DNA of 64,000 bases from Acheta domesticus. Lineage: Eukaryota; Arthropoda; Insecta; Orthoptera; Gryllidae. Of this stretch, positions 47,041-58,329 are shown in pieces. How positions within the stretch are numbered: the first letter of the stretch is position 1; each line of letters opens with the position of its first letter. The position numbers were made by a program, and so were the translations under genes. A model generated the notes under the pieces. It was not told the DNA's origin. It searched no databases and saw only the letters and a list, made by a program, of their open reading frames with translations. Location: positions 97,508,141-97,572,140 of the forward strand of contig JAHLJT010002630.1 of NCBI GenBank assembly GCA_031308135.1, given 5' to 3'.

Positions 47041-47329
47041 CATGCCTCGTGATGCTATCTTTCCTACTCGCTAAATAAAATGGCATTTGTATCATAACTA
47101 TTTGTTTTACCAGGGCAAAAGTGTGGTATTGTTTTCATTTGTTTCTTTTCAACACTGTTCATATGTAATGCTCTGTAATAATGCAGTATTCCATACTATT
47201 CACGTTTATTTGGCATGTCTACAAGCAAGTAAAGTTGCATTTCAGCTGGTGTACTGTGTTTATTGCCCTATGTGATACAAATTGTTAACACTAATTAAAT
47301 TTTTAAAAAAGTGTAATGTCAATATGTTC

Positions 47330-47335
47330 AATAAA
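47330..47335 (+). terminator. Polyadenylation signal, gene copy B
   Basis: AATAAA at the position equivalent to 43877 in unit A. Confidence 0.5.
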
Positions 47336-47640
47336 TACTTGATTTTCCTGCCCTAATTTGACTTTTTTTCACATAAAATCCTTGTGTAGTTTTTGATGAT
47401 AATAATAAAAATTATTGTGTAGTTTTTGATGAATTAATACCAAAATATGGGAGTGAAATTTTAAAATTCCCGCTTATCTGGTTTATTTCAAATTTACCGC
47501 TTACTTCTACGCTATTGGCTGACCGTTTGCCCAATAGCAAGTAATACAATCCAATGTGGCGGACCGGATGCTGACAAATAAGGCTTCTCCGTTTAACATT
47601 GAGTGCCGTCTCTAGGAAATACTCTTTGATAGCAATCTGA

Positions 47641-49184
47641 TTGGTTACTGCACATCTGAGCATGTCAATTTACACCATGTTGACACATAAACTATCATTG
47701 AAATCGACAAATAAGCAGGATACTGAATTGTGACTTACTTTTGACAGTATATTCAGTAAAATTCGAATAGATTTTTCCTGTAACTAACAATAATATTATT
47801 GATACAGGATTTATTCAGATGATTCATTTACCAATTCAAATTTGGCTACATTTAATTAAAAAATCATCATATTAACCTCTTGTAACACTGAAGTTGAAAT
47901 ATACAAAAATATTTTCCCTAATTTGGACAGTGCCCTTAATATTTATAAATTTGAAAAATAAACTTTAGATAACGAGAATACAATATTTATTACACTCAGT
48001 TCTTTAATTACATTCTGAAACCAACGTTTTCTTAATTGTTCACAAACTCTAAATTGGTTTCATTATTTATTTAATACATTTCCAGTACCTCTTAATTAAG
48101 TTTTTCTAAACAAGGCAAATATTAATTGATTTATAATTTACCAAAATAACATACTTGTCTGTAACATCATTCAGACTCACACCACTTGCAGCTTCAAGGG
48201 GGAAAAATTTACACTGGCACACTTAAAAATAGGATTTTCTTGGAATGTTCTTTGAAAACAGTGTTAGGCTTGTAGGAAACACTGTTGGTGAAGTTCCATC
48301 TTCTAGCGTTGGTGAAGTCAAATTTTTTATATCTTGCCAGAGCATCTTATATCTTGCCATCACATCATACTGCAACTCAAATATCACCTCCAGAATGGAA
48401 ACTTAACTCGTACACCTAAGCAAATTAAATTAATTACATTTTGTCATAAACTAATGAGAGTGTACCTATTCTAGAAATGCAAACAATAATGAATGATGTA
48501 CATTTATTTATTTCTATTTATTTGGTCAAAAAACAGTAAAAACTGTATCTCTCATTTGAAAATGTGACATTTTAAATAACTGGGCAATGCAAACAATAGA
48601 TTAATATAAAACTTGTCCAATACCACGCGAAGTGATCAGTTGGAAATAACATAATTAAAACACTTTTAATTAACCTAATAGTACAGAATAAATGACCCAT
48701 CTACTTTTGTTAGGTTAGGTTATACTATATGGATTTAAGGATTTTCAAGACTATTTTGCACGGTAGAAATGCTCACAAATTAAATAATCAATTACAATTA
48801 AGCAATAAGATTTCAAAATGAATTATAAATACCTCCACTGCTGGATGGGCGAAAATCCAAGCGATGTATTGCCTACCTCCAGTCTTCTTAAAATCTTCCA
48901 AAAAGCCGAAAATGAAGTTTTACACATGGCAAATAAATGTCTTGGCACGATTCACTCTATTTAAAAGGCATGACATTCTAAATACTAACAAAAAGCTGAA
49001 AAGTATCGCCTGAAAGAGCACCTGAGCAGCACGTTGCCACCGGCCGCTTTTGAATTCTGTGACGTCACACGTTTAGTTCGCTCACTACAACGATAGGATA
49101 GATGGCGCAAAAATCATTACCCCGTTTTCCTATCTAAGTTTCACGCCCCTGAGTCAGTCTATATCGTGGTATGTACTGAACAAC
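47641..49184. other. No gene recognised
   Basis: AT-rich. On the minus strand 48835-48905 reads FLEDFKKTGGRQYIAWIFAH in an open frame followed by a possible donor (GTATTT); a lone exon is conceivable but I could not link it. A CRE-like TGACGTCA lies near 49060. Confidence 0.35.
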
Positions 49185-49880
49185 AGTGTATGTACAGTGA
49201 AGAGTGTATGTACTGAACAATAAGTTGTAACAAAGTCGCTACATCTCTTCTATTATCAGCACACACTTCTAACCGAGTTTCCCGATCAATCATGCCTAAT
49301 ATTATACTGCGATTTTTCTAGGAAGGACTCTCAAGATAACTCAAATCCCATCTTCGCGATGTCACGGCGTTTCGCGTCTTTCTCACTCCTTCCGATAGCT
49401 TTCGCACGATCGCGACCGTATGAAGCAGTGCTTGCGATCATGCAGCTTCTACCGGCAAGACCGAGAAAAGACGCGAAATGCCGTGACATATTCCATCGCG
49501 AAGATGGGATTTGAGTTATCTTGAGAGTCCATCCTAGAAAAATCGCAGTATAGTCAGTATCCACATTCCTTTCACCATACGGCCGGGATGGATTTTCCTG
49601 CGGCCGACCTTAGACTCGTCTATTTCTACAACGTGTCCTTCGCTTCCTATCTTGTTTTCTTCTTCACAACGTTCGTACAAACTGTCCAGATACACTCCTC
49701 TAAACGCCTGGAACCATTCTGCAATGGTCGTTTCCGCAATCGGAGCTGCATTGTCAAGCTCTCATTCCCTTCGCGTTCTCTCGTAGGTGCATGCCATAAC
49801 AAAGCAGTATAGCATGATGAGTATTTTCCGACTGACACCTTCGCATTATGAGAAAGTGTTCAGTGTCGCAGCAGCCCTGA
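49185..49880 (-). pseudogene. Merlin-type (ISXO2 domain) transposase remnant
   Basis: Minus-strand blocks: DNAAPIAETTIAEWFQAFRG, YLDSLYERCEEENKIGSEG, then VVEIDESKVGRRKIHPGRMV and KGMWIL (49553-49770). After the MITE, ILGMIDRETRLEVCADNRRD and VATLLQLIVQYI (49205-49304). The E-I-D-E-S-K-x-G-R-R-K block holds the first catalytic aspartate of the DDE-type ISXO2/IS1016 fold used by Merlin DNA transposons. Frameshifts break the N-terminal part (about 49770-49880), the frame is off by one across the MITE, and the later catalytic residues were not found. A dead fragment. Confidence 0.82.
49305..49550. mobile_element. TA-target palindromic MITE, copy 3
   Basis: Ends TACTGCGATTTTTCTAGGA and its complement, TA flanks (49303-49304, 49551-49552). 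Same family as 25192-25444: shared ACTCAAATCCCATCTTCGCG, and a central GATCGCGACCGTATGAAGCA-like loop. Inserted inside the Merlin transposase remnant. Confidence 0.87.
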
Positions 49881-49997
49881 ATCTCCTGTTATTTAGGTGC
49901 TGTAGCTGTATCCCCGCCCGGTGTCGAAGTAATGAGCGGGCATGAAACTGACTCTGAACAGGAACAAGTCCCTGGTCTCTCACTCAATGAACTGCAG

Positions 49998-50000
<3 letters not shown>

Positions 50001-50044
<44 letters not shown>
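50001..50044. repeat. (TA)n microsatellite
   Basis: 22 TA units, just beyond the 3' end of the first R4-like LINE copy. Confidence 0.95.
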
Positions 50045-50045
<1 letters not shown>

Positions 50046-50129
50046 CAAATTATTAATACTTAACTTATAAACAAATTATTAATTTAGTGTTTTTTGTTGG
50101 TGTGTTGTATTTTATCATTATTATTATTT

Positions 50130-52840
50130 CACTACATCACGACTAAAGATGTTATGAGTTCGCTCAAAATAAAATCTACTCCAAGTTGCAACCAGCTAAG
50201 GAGCAGATCTAGGAACTGTCGTTGACTCTACAATACTTTGCGCAAAATGTGGGCTGTTTCAAATAAAGCAATTTCTTGCACTTCCCAGTCTTTTGAATTA
50301 TCGGGGAGTTTAGCCAAGTTCTTACACAAATTTTGCGGAACAAATCCCAGAGCTCCGATAACTATCGGAACGACCTGTGCTTTTACACCCCACATTCGCT
50401 TGATCTCGATTTCCAAACTCTTGTATATAAGACGTTTCTCTGCCTCCTTCGTTACGACGTTTTGATCGCAAGGTACAGCAACATCGACTTGTTGACACGA
50501 TTTTTTCTCCAAATCCCGGTGAACTATATTCGATTTGTTTGCTGTTATCGTGCGATCAGTTTGGATTTGTTGATCATACAATATTGTACACAATTCAACA
50601 GACGTCACCGACTTTGGTCAGAGTTCGTACCACTTGGGGCATGTGTTTGGAACTTCGAGGGCGGTACAGATCTGCCAGTGGAGGTAACTACACACCCTGT
50701 CGTGTCTTTTCAAGTATTAGGTCTCTGCTAGAATTGGACAAGCTGAGACAATATGATCAATGGTTTCTACGTGTTCTTGGCTTCTGATTCTGGCTTCATT
50801 CTTCTCCTTTTAAGCCACATAAATGATTTATCATTATTGATATGTGCTCTGTCCAATCGTTTCAAATATTGTCCGTGGAGTGGTTTCTCTCTCCACGATT
50901 TAACATTATTAGTGTATCATATTTCATGTTAAGTAGCATCATGTTCCAACCAAACGAATTGAGATTTTGTTTTTTCGATCCATGATGCGAATTTTCTGCT
51001 CAGTGCAGTCCACTAGTCGAAAACTGTATTCGGATACAGGCACCGCCAAACTACCTATTGCTGAAATTTTATTACTGAAGTTCAGAGCAGACTGTAGGAC
51101 CAGTCTCACTCTTCTGTAATACTCCCTGCGAATTTTCTCTTTCATTGTGTCGTTCGAGATGGTCCCACATTCTTCAATGCCCCGATGTTTGTAAGTTTTA
51201 CCTGGCTCAAGATTTGAATTACAGTGTGCGTATCAACTTCAATGTTCTCTGACGTTGTCACTTTGCCTCTTTTTAAGTTGATTTTTGCACACTTATCATG
51301 ACCAAACTTCATACAGACGTCATTTCTAAAATCACTGATGACGGGACAGCATTAGGGAGAGAATCGCTTCATTCCTTGCAAACATTTGCAACGATCCATG
51401 TAAAACAAATGTGATACTAGCCTTCCATCACCATGGAGCTTGTAACCAAAGTCTGTGCCACAACTGTCTAGATAGTGGGATAAGACTAATGCAAAATAAC
51501 AGAGGGGATAGCAAATCTCCTTGGAAAATTCCCTTGTTAATCTGAATACTTCTGGTTTCTACTACTCCCTTTTCACTGTGTATTAGTTACCTGGTACTCC
51601 ACGACTTCATACTAGCGTTGCACAACTCAACAAGTCTAGGATAAAATCAATAGGTATCCAGGGTCTTCAAAATCCAATCGTGTGGTACACTGTCAAAGGG
51701 CTTCTGGTAATCAATCCAAGCTATGCTTAAATTACGTTTTCGTTTCATTGCATCATTCAAGATGATTTTATTCAGTAGCAAGATTTCCTTACAGCCATAG
51801 GAACCTTTACGACATCCTTTCTGTTCAACTGGCAACAGATGGTTCTTCTCTAGGTGTCTATACATTTTGTCAGCTACGGCTACAGTTATAACTTTGTACA
51901 TTACTCGCAGACAAGTGATTGGCCTGTAGTTCTTAGCCAAAGAGCTGTCTCCCGCTTTGGGTAGCAAATACGTGATGCCGCGAGTGAGCCATTCGCAGAG
52001 TTCCTTAGGGTTCTCTAAAATTTTATTAACAGCCTTTGCTAGATGATAATGTAATGCTGTTAATTTCTTAATCCAATAAACGTCGATTCTATCAATCCCG
52101 GGGAATTTCCAGTTTCCCATGTTCTTAATTGCTTGGCAGAGATCCTCTTCCGAGAATTCGTGAACATCTTCCACTGTTTCCACGAGTTCATTCGCAGCAT
52201 CAACTTCAGATTGAATCCAAGATGCGTCTTTGTTGTAGGATCTGCTCTCCTTCCAGATTCCTGCCTGAAATGTTTCGACGTCATCTTTTGAAGGAGGGGC
52301 AGCATTGCCCTTCGGTTTTTGAGTCAGACTGCGATAGAATCTCTGCACGTACGTTTCAATCAACCGGTTCTGTACACGAAAATCTTCTATACGTTTGCAA
52401 CGCCTGATTCGTTGAGCCCATGCTTGGATTTTCTCTTTTAGCTTCTCAGCTACCATTAGCATTGTTGTGTCATTTTAAATTAGGTATTTTTGTTCAACAT
52501 GGGGTATGGTTGAACATTAGAAGTGTGATTTGATTTAGACGATGCCTCGGCTAGGAGTGATATTTCACGCCGTGTGTCGGCTATCCGTTTCATAATTCTT
52601 TTCGCCCATGGGGGTACGGAGCTGTTTACTGTCTGGTTTTGCGGCCATCCGTGTTCTTGGCTGGCCCCAAAATTAGAGATACTAGATATCCAGTTGCATA
52701 TACGATATGATTGATTTCAGTAATATCGAGATCTCTACTTGAGGTCTGTACAATCTCATTTAAAACAGAATTCGCTGTTTTTATCACTCTCTTAGCTTTA
52801 GCATTGTCGTAAATTCTCCTCAACGGAGCACGAGATTCGA
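50130..52840 (-). pseudogene. R4/Dong-like LINE, copy 1
   Basis: Minus strand, 3' end at low coordinates, followed by a short ATT/TAA tract (50116-50129). Blocks: RRIYDNAKAKR (5' edge), IQAWAQRIRRCKRIEDFRVQ, NYRPITCLRVMYKVITVAVA, KGCRKGSYGCKEILLLNKI, SIAWIDYQKPFDSVPHDWIL (RT fingers/palm), and the endonuclease end: RTITANKSN, CQQVDVAVPCDQNVVTKEAE. Compared with copy 2 it has deletions of about 80 bp near 50790 and about 250 bp near 50940, removing RT and knuckle sequence, plus stops. It extends further 5' than copy 2 but is still truncated. PD-(D/E)xK endonuclease elements of the R4 clade insert in TAA repeats, as seen here. Confidence 0.85.

Positions 52841-52873
<33 letters not shown>
52841..52873. 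repeat. ATT/TAA tract between the two LINE copies
   Basis: About eleven ATT units with one interruption, between the 5' edge of copy 1 and the 3' end of copy 2. Confidence 0.92.
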
Positions 52874-55086
52874 CCTCTAAATCACGACTTAAGATGTTAT
52901 GTGTCGGCTGAATATAAAATCTACTCCAGGTTGCAACCAGCTACCTAAGGAGCAGATCTAGGGACTGTCGGTGCCTCTTCAATACTTTTCGCAAAATGTG
53001 GGCTTTTCCAAATAAAGCTATTTCTTGCACTTCCCAGTCTTTTGGATTACCTGGGAGTTTAGACAAGTTCTTACTCAAATTTTGCGGAACAAATCCCAGA
53101 GCTCCGATAACTATCGGGACGACCTGTGCTTTTACGCCCCACATTCGGCTGATCTCGATTTCCAAACTCTTGTATTTAACACGTTTCTCTGCCTCCTTGG
53201 TAACGACGTTTTGATCGCAAGGTACAGCAACATCCACAAGTAAACACGATTTGTTCTCCAAATCCCGGATGACTATATCCGGTTTGTTTGCCGCTATCGT
53301 GCGATCAGTTTGAATTTGTTGGTCGTACAATATCGTACACAATCCAACAGACGTCAGCGGTTTCGGTGAGTGTTCGTACCACTTGGGGCATGTGTTCGGA
53401 ACTTCGAGGGCGGTACAGATCTGCCAGTGGAGGTAGCTACACACCCTGTCGTGTCTTTTCAAGTATTCGGTCTTTGCTAGGATTGGACAAGCTGAGACAA
53501 TATGATCGATGGTTTCTACGTGTTCCTGACAAATGCGGCATTTATCATCTTGGGAAATTTGAGAACCGCTTTATCATAATGTCGTGTTCTCAAGGCCTGA
53601 TCTTGGGCAGCTATTACAAGTGCTTCCGATTCTGGCTTCATTCTTCCCCTTTTACGCCACATAAATGATTGATCTTTATTGATCTGTACCTTGTCCATTC
53701 TTTTTAGACATTGTCCGTGGAGTGGCTTGTCTCTCCACGATTTCTTTAACATTTTCTGTGTCTCAAATTTCATGTTAAGTAGCATCAGAAGTTCAGTGTC
53801 TCTGTCATTCTGGTTGTCTTGCATAGTCTTGTTCGCAATGCTTCTTGCTACACTTACAATGCCTCTGTTTCCCATTCTTCGGTCAGATTTCATGACCTGC
53901 CTCATTAGTGGGTCATCTTGATGGCTGACTACATACTTTCCCATCCCGGTTATTGCATTGTGCCAGGAGGCTTCAATTTGTCTGAGGTCTCTTCCTCCTT
54001 CCTTACGTGACACATAAAGTCTATGTACATCAGCTCGGGGGTGGGCAACATGATGCATTGTAAGCAATTTTCTGGTTTTTCGATTCATGATGCGAATTTC
54101 CTGTTCAGTCCAGTCTACTAGTCCGAAACTGTATTCGGCTACAGGCACCGCCAAACTACCTATTGCTGCTATTTTATTCCTTGAGTTTAGAGCAGACTGC
54201 AGGACAAGTCTCACTCTTCTGTAATACTCCTTGCGAATTCTCTCTTTCATTGTGTCGTTCGAGATTGTCTCACATTCTTCAATGCCCAGATATTTGTAAG
54301 TTTTACCTGGCTCAAGATCTTGAATCGCAGTGTGCATATCAACTTCAATGCTCTCTGTCGTTGTCAGTTTGCCTCTTCTTAAATTGACTTTTGCATATTT
54401 GGCAAGACCAAACGTCATGCAGATGTCATTGCTAAAGTCATTCACGACAGACAGCATTTGGGAGAGAGTCGCTTCATTCTTAGCCAACACTTTAAGATCA
54501 TCCATGTAAAATAAATGCGATACAGGTCGTTCGTCACCATGGAGCTTGTAACCAAAGTCAGTGTGCGACAGCTGTCTCGATAGAGGAATCAAACTAATGC
54601 AAAACAGCAGAGGAGATAGTGAATCTCCTTGAAAAATTCCCCTGTTAATCTGAATACTTCTTGTTTCTACTACTCCCTTTCCGCTGTGGATTAGTAACCT
54701 GGTGCTCCACGACTTCATACTAGCCTTGCAAAACTCAACAAGTCTAGGATGAAATCGATAGATCTCCAGGGTCTTCAAAATCCAATCGTGTGGTACACTG
54801 TCAAAAGCCTTCTGGTAGTCAATCCAAGCCATGCTTAAATTACGTTTTCGTTTCTTTACATCATTCAAAATTATTTTATTCAGAAGCAAGATTTCCTTAC
54901 AGCCATAGGAACCTTTACGACATCCTTTCTGTTCAACTGGCAACAGATGGTTCTTCTCTAGGGGCCTATACATTTTGTCAGCTATGGCTGCAGTTATAAG
55001 TTTGTACATTACTGGCAGGCAAGTAATTGGCCTGTAGTTCTTCGCCAAAGAGCTGTCTCCTCCTTTGGGTAATAAATACGTGATAC

Positions 55087-55087
<1 letters not shown>
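52874..55087 (-). pseudogene. R4/Dong-like LINE, copy 2 (nearly open)
   Basis: A 5'-truncated copy beginning at GITYLLPKGGDSSLAKNYRP. RT domain with RGIFQGDSLSPLLFCISLIP and catalytic FYMDDLKVLAKN (Y/F-x-D-D), thumb, a CCHC knuckle (CRICQEHVETIDHIVSAC, about 53470-53525), then the endonuclease: RTIAANKPDIVIRD, CLLVDVAVPCDQNVVTKEAE, KAQVVPIVIGALGFVPQ. One frameshift at about 53550 lies between RT and the knuckle; otherwise the frames run open from 55087 to 52941, so it is young. RT copies the RNA at a nick made by the PD-(D/E)xK domain. The 3' tail after the stop ends in AAT repeats. It cannot be autonomous because the 5' end is missing. Confidence 0.9.

Positions 55088-55145
<58 letters not shown>
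55088..55145. repeat. (ATT)n tract upstream of LINE copy 2
   Basis: About 19 perfect ATT units at the truncated 5' edge of copy 2; read as polyasparagine in the overlapping frame. Confidence 0.95.
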
Positions 55146-55148
<3 letters not shown>

Positions 55149-55449
55149 AGTTGCCATTTGCACCCTCCTTGAACCATTTATATAAATTGAATTATAAAAA
55201 TTCTGAAACAACCCGTGTATGTTTCCAAACAGATAGTGCAAGTTTGAACATGAGACTGCAGTGAGTTCAAATTAAAATCTACATACATAAAAGCCGTACA
55301 ATAGCGTCTCTGGTTATGACTTACTTTATTTATAAACTAAGATGAAGTTACATTAGAACTATAGTTCGTTTACAGTTTTTAGAAGCTTCAGCAGTTAGTA
55401 GTGTTTCTTCCAATGACAAATTGTAGGCTCTCCCTGTTGTCTCCGGATG

Positions 55450-55745
55450 ATATGGCTGGGTGCCAAATTCGAAACGGAAATTAGCCATCGAAACGCGCCA
55501 ATTTGGTTTTCCGAGGAGCGTGAAAAAGTGAGACGTATCACGTTTTTATGCATTAAGTTTGTTGATTAATGCTGATTTTTTATTAATAGTATTTTTTAAA
55601 TTGTCTATAAAATAAATATATTAGTTTTAGATGCAGAGAATGGCTAAAAGATATTGGAAAGCAGCTCTAGCCAAATGCTCCTGGAAACATTAGTAAGTCT
55701 ACATGCAAAGAGCATTTTCTGGAACAGCATATACTATACGCGCAC
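55450..55745 (+). pseudogene. Second decayed THAP-domain fragment
   Basis: Two short blocks: MAGCQIRNGN (stop) PSKRANLVFRGA at 55451-55520, and, after a possible acceptor (TTTTAG at 55627), REWLKDIGKQL (stop) PNAPGNISKSTCKEHF. The C-x2-H-F end and the R-E-W-L motif match the second half of a THAP domain; the first block would be its N-terminal half. Stops in both blocks show decay. Linkage of the two blocks is inferred. Confidence 0.55.
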
Positions 55746-55749
55746 TTTT

Positions 55750-56330
55750 TCTTGATACTCCACAGCGGGGGGTGCGAGGGGAGGCAGGTTCTGTTCTGTC
55801 ACGGCAGTGCAGTGCTGTTAACACCCACAGAAAACTCAAGCTTAAAAGCCCGTCTTGGACTAGATAGCAATGAGAAACAACTTAAGTTGTTTTTTTTAAT
55901 TCTGAAGAAATAATTAATAATTGTAGAAATTATTGAGTAACGAGAAGGTGCACGGTACGCAGAGGTCGTTAGAAAGATAGAGCGTAAACTGAGAAGTCCG
56001 AATTGTAAAGGAAGAAGGTGAGCAGCACTGCAAACTTAGCCGTGACGTTCCGAGTGGGGCTCATGTTTTCTGCCGAGCTGTGCTGAGCGAGAACTAGGGA
56101 GCTGGAGGATCAAGAAACAGTGCGAGCGTAGTAACTGCGAATCAGTGATCCAATAAAATTTTCGGAACCATGAAATACTTTTTGCGAGAAAGTAGTCCAG
56201 TAGAAAGAAGTAAGTTCTCGATTTCTTCGATGTGCATTCAGATATGTTGCTAATGGTAAGAGTTATTTTCAGTAGAAATAAGAATTTATTTGTCCAGAGA
56301 ACAGTTAGTGGCAATATTCAATTTTCTACA
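55750..56330. other. No gene recognised
   Basis: Mixed sequence with short ORFs only, between the THAP fragment and a MITE. Confidence 0.4.
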
Positions 56331-56336
56331 TTTGTA

Positions 56337-56509
56337 TACTGCGATTTTCTTAACTGTGCCCCTGACAGGAATCAGCTTTTGACGGTTTCATCCAATCGGG
56401 AGCTTGAACGTCACCATAGTGACGTCACTGTAGCGAAATATAAGCTCCCAATTGTATGGCAGCGAAACAGCTGATTCCTGTCAGGGACACAGTTAAGAAA
56501 ATCGCAGTA
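56337..56509. mobile_element. TA-target MITE, second family
   Basis: Ends TACTGCGATTTTCTTAACTG and its complement with TA flanks (56335-56336, 56510-56511). Arms continue as inverted copies through TGTCCCTGACAGGAATCAGC and GGGAGCTT. The first 12 bases match the 25192/49305 family but the rest does not, so it is a different family mobilised by a similar transposase. Confidence 0.85.
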
Positions 56510-57004
56510 TAGTTCATCTGGCCCTGTTGGCAATTGAGCTTCAAACAGGGCAGATTTGTTTGAGATAGAACACAAGACACACACTTCCTTAGAACACAAA
56601 AAATAGACAATTTTGGACAACGTAAAATAAATGTCTTTCTGTCACATTCTAACAGAATTACGACGTTTTCTTGCCCCATCAATAGGGATACAAATTACGC
56701 AAATATTGACATTATAAAAATATTTTCAAGAGAATCTGCCAAATTCTAATTTTTTGTTGTGCCATCTCCAGGCCTTCTTCACCTCTTCAAAACTTTACTG
56801 AGCTGTGGCCACAGTCGTTTTCCAATCAACAGTACATATCGCTGATGGTGACAGCCATGCGCACTGGAAATGATCGAAAAGATCTTTTGACGCAGCAATC
56901 CAGCAAAGTCGTTCGGCTCCTTAGATCGGTGGAAATCGACGTAAATATTCTGGATGGGATAACTTTATATTGCGGTCCTCTACCGGGTTTCTATGAAGTT
57001 TGCT

Positions 57005-57727
57005 TCATTTCCACTGCGGGTGCTTGCGCTTGTGATAAGAGAGACTCGCACGGTGTCTAAACTCCTCTCCGCACACGTCGCAGCGATACGGGCGCTCTCC
57101 GGTGTGTTGGCGCATGTGAATGGTCAGGTTCGAAGTTCTTGTGAAGCCCTTACCGCAGACGTTGCAGCTAAACGGACGTTCTCCTGTGTGTTGGCGAAAG
57201 TGCCTGTTAAGATTTCCTCGACTACCGAACTTCCTTCCACACACGTTGCAGCTAAACGGACGTTCTCCTGTGTGTTGGCGAAAGTGCCTGTTAAGATTTC
57301 CTCGACTACCGAACTTCCTTTCACACACGTTGCAGCTATACGGTCGTTCTCCCGTGTGCATGCACATGTGACTGTCAAGGCGTATCTTCTGGATGTGTCT
57401 TACCGCACGTGTCACAACGATAAGGCCTCTCCCCCGTGTGAATGCGCATGTGCACTGCGAGGTGAGATTGGGACGGGCACGCCCTTTGACACACTTCGCA
57501 TCTAAAAGTCCGTTTCCCCGCGCGCCCAGGCTTGTGAGTGGCGGCGTTGGGGAAGCGGGCCGAAGCCGTCGCGCCCTCGTCGCCGAGGCGAGTCTGTTAG
57601 CCCGGGTGAGCGGGGCGGCCCTCGTGCGACTGCAGCGCCGCGTGCGGCGGGGACGACTGGCTCTGCCGCCCTCGGAGACTCCGCCGCGGCGTTGCCAGCT
57701 CCTCCTCCAGTGGGAGGCCGTCTGCGC
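57005..57727 (-). pseudogene. C2H2 zinc-finger pseudogene, six fingers
   Basis: A terminal exon: acceptor GCTGTGCAG ends at 57728, then ADGLPLEEELATPRRSLRG in the finger frame, which meets TAA at 57597-57599. It resumes THKPGRAGKRTFRCEVC (finger 1) and CDTCGK (finger 2), where a two-base loss near 57393 shifts the frame. Fingers 3-6 are intact: CNVCERKFGSRGNLNRH, CNVCGRKFGSRGNLNRH, CNVCGKGFTRTSNLTIH and CDVCGEEFRHRASLSYHKRK, ending at 57005. Fingers 3 and 4 are near-identical tandem copies. With a nonsense codon and a frameshift it is most likely a pseudogene; an ORF led by a start at 57742 joins unrelated sequence to fingers 3-6. The upstream part is strikingly GC-rich. Confidence 0.75.
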
Positions 57728-57931
57728 CTGCACAGCATGCAATGACCCTTAGCAACGTCTCACGGCACACTGATTCTCTGTACAAGCCGACGCTTTAGGC
57801 CATGTACACGTTACGTAATGGAATAAACACAAGTACTGCCCTTTCATCGTTGCTTGAACTACACTGATTATACGGAACAATTGTAAATAAGTGTTTTGTA
57901 TCTTGTGCGGGCACCCTAACAGACATAACTA

Positions 57932-58323
57932 AGGTCCGATTAAATTAAAAAGGTGACTGGCAATTCTGTGTGACGTCAGGACGCCTCTCCCGTTTCCATG
58001 GCAGCTGCCAACCAGAGACAAAACGTGACGTGTCAGGTCGCTCAGTTGCCACTGCCGAACACGGGGAACATTTGAGCATCGCACAGTGACTTCCCTGCCG
58101 CCGCGCCGCCCGCGTTTCTGCCTGTGCTGCGCGCGCAATGTGTACTGTGTTGTGATGAGTTGCGTTGAGGTTAGGCTTTTGTCGTATTTTTTACACTTTT
58201 ACACGTATTTTTTGAAGTGTTTGTTTTCGTGTCCCGGTAACACGTGCTCAGTGGTTTGCGACCTGGCAACGTCGCTCCCCTCCACTCCCAAATGACAATC
58301 ACCTTCTTAATTTAATCGGACCT
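57932..58323. mobile_element. TA-flanked MITE with GC-rich interior
   Basis: Ends AGGTCCGATTAAATTAAAAA and complement of AGGTCCGATTAAATTAAGAA, TA flanks (57930-57931, 58324-58325). Inverted repeats about 28 bp. The interior (GTGACGTCAGG; GCCGCGCCGCCCGCG) is CpG-rich and does not form a palindrome. No coding signal. Confidence 0.8.
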
Positions 58324-58329
58324 TACGGT

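Larger units (their letters stand above)
44202..47628 (+). repeat. Direct duplication, unit B (~3.4 kb)
   Basis: Second copy of 40567-44178 (see there). It ends at AGGAAATACTCTTTGA, after which the sequence is unique. Confidence 0.93.

Noticed and set aside
57005..57742. Intact 245-codon zinc-finger protein starting at 57742
   Set aside because: The first half of that frame is out of register with fingers 1-2, which lie in another frame with a TAA and a frameshift.
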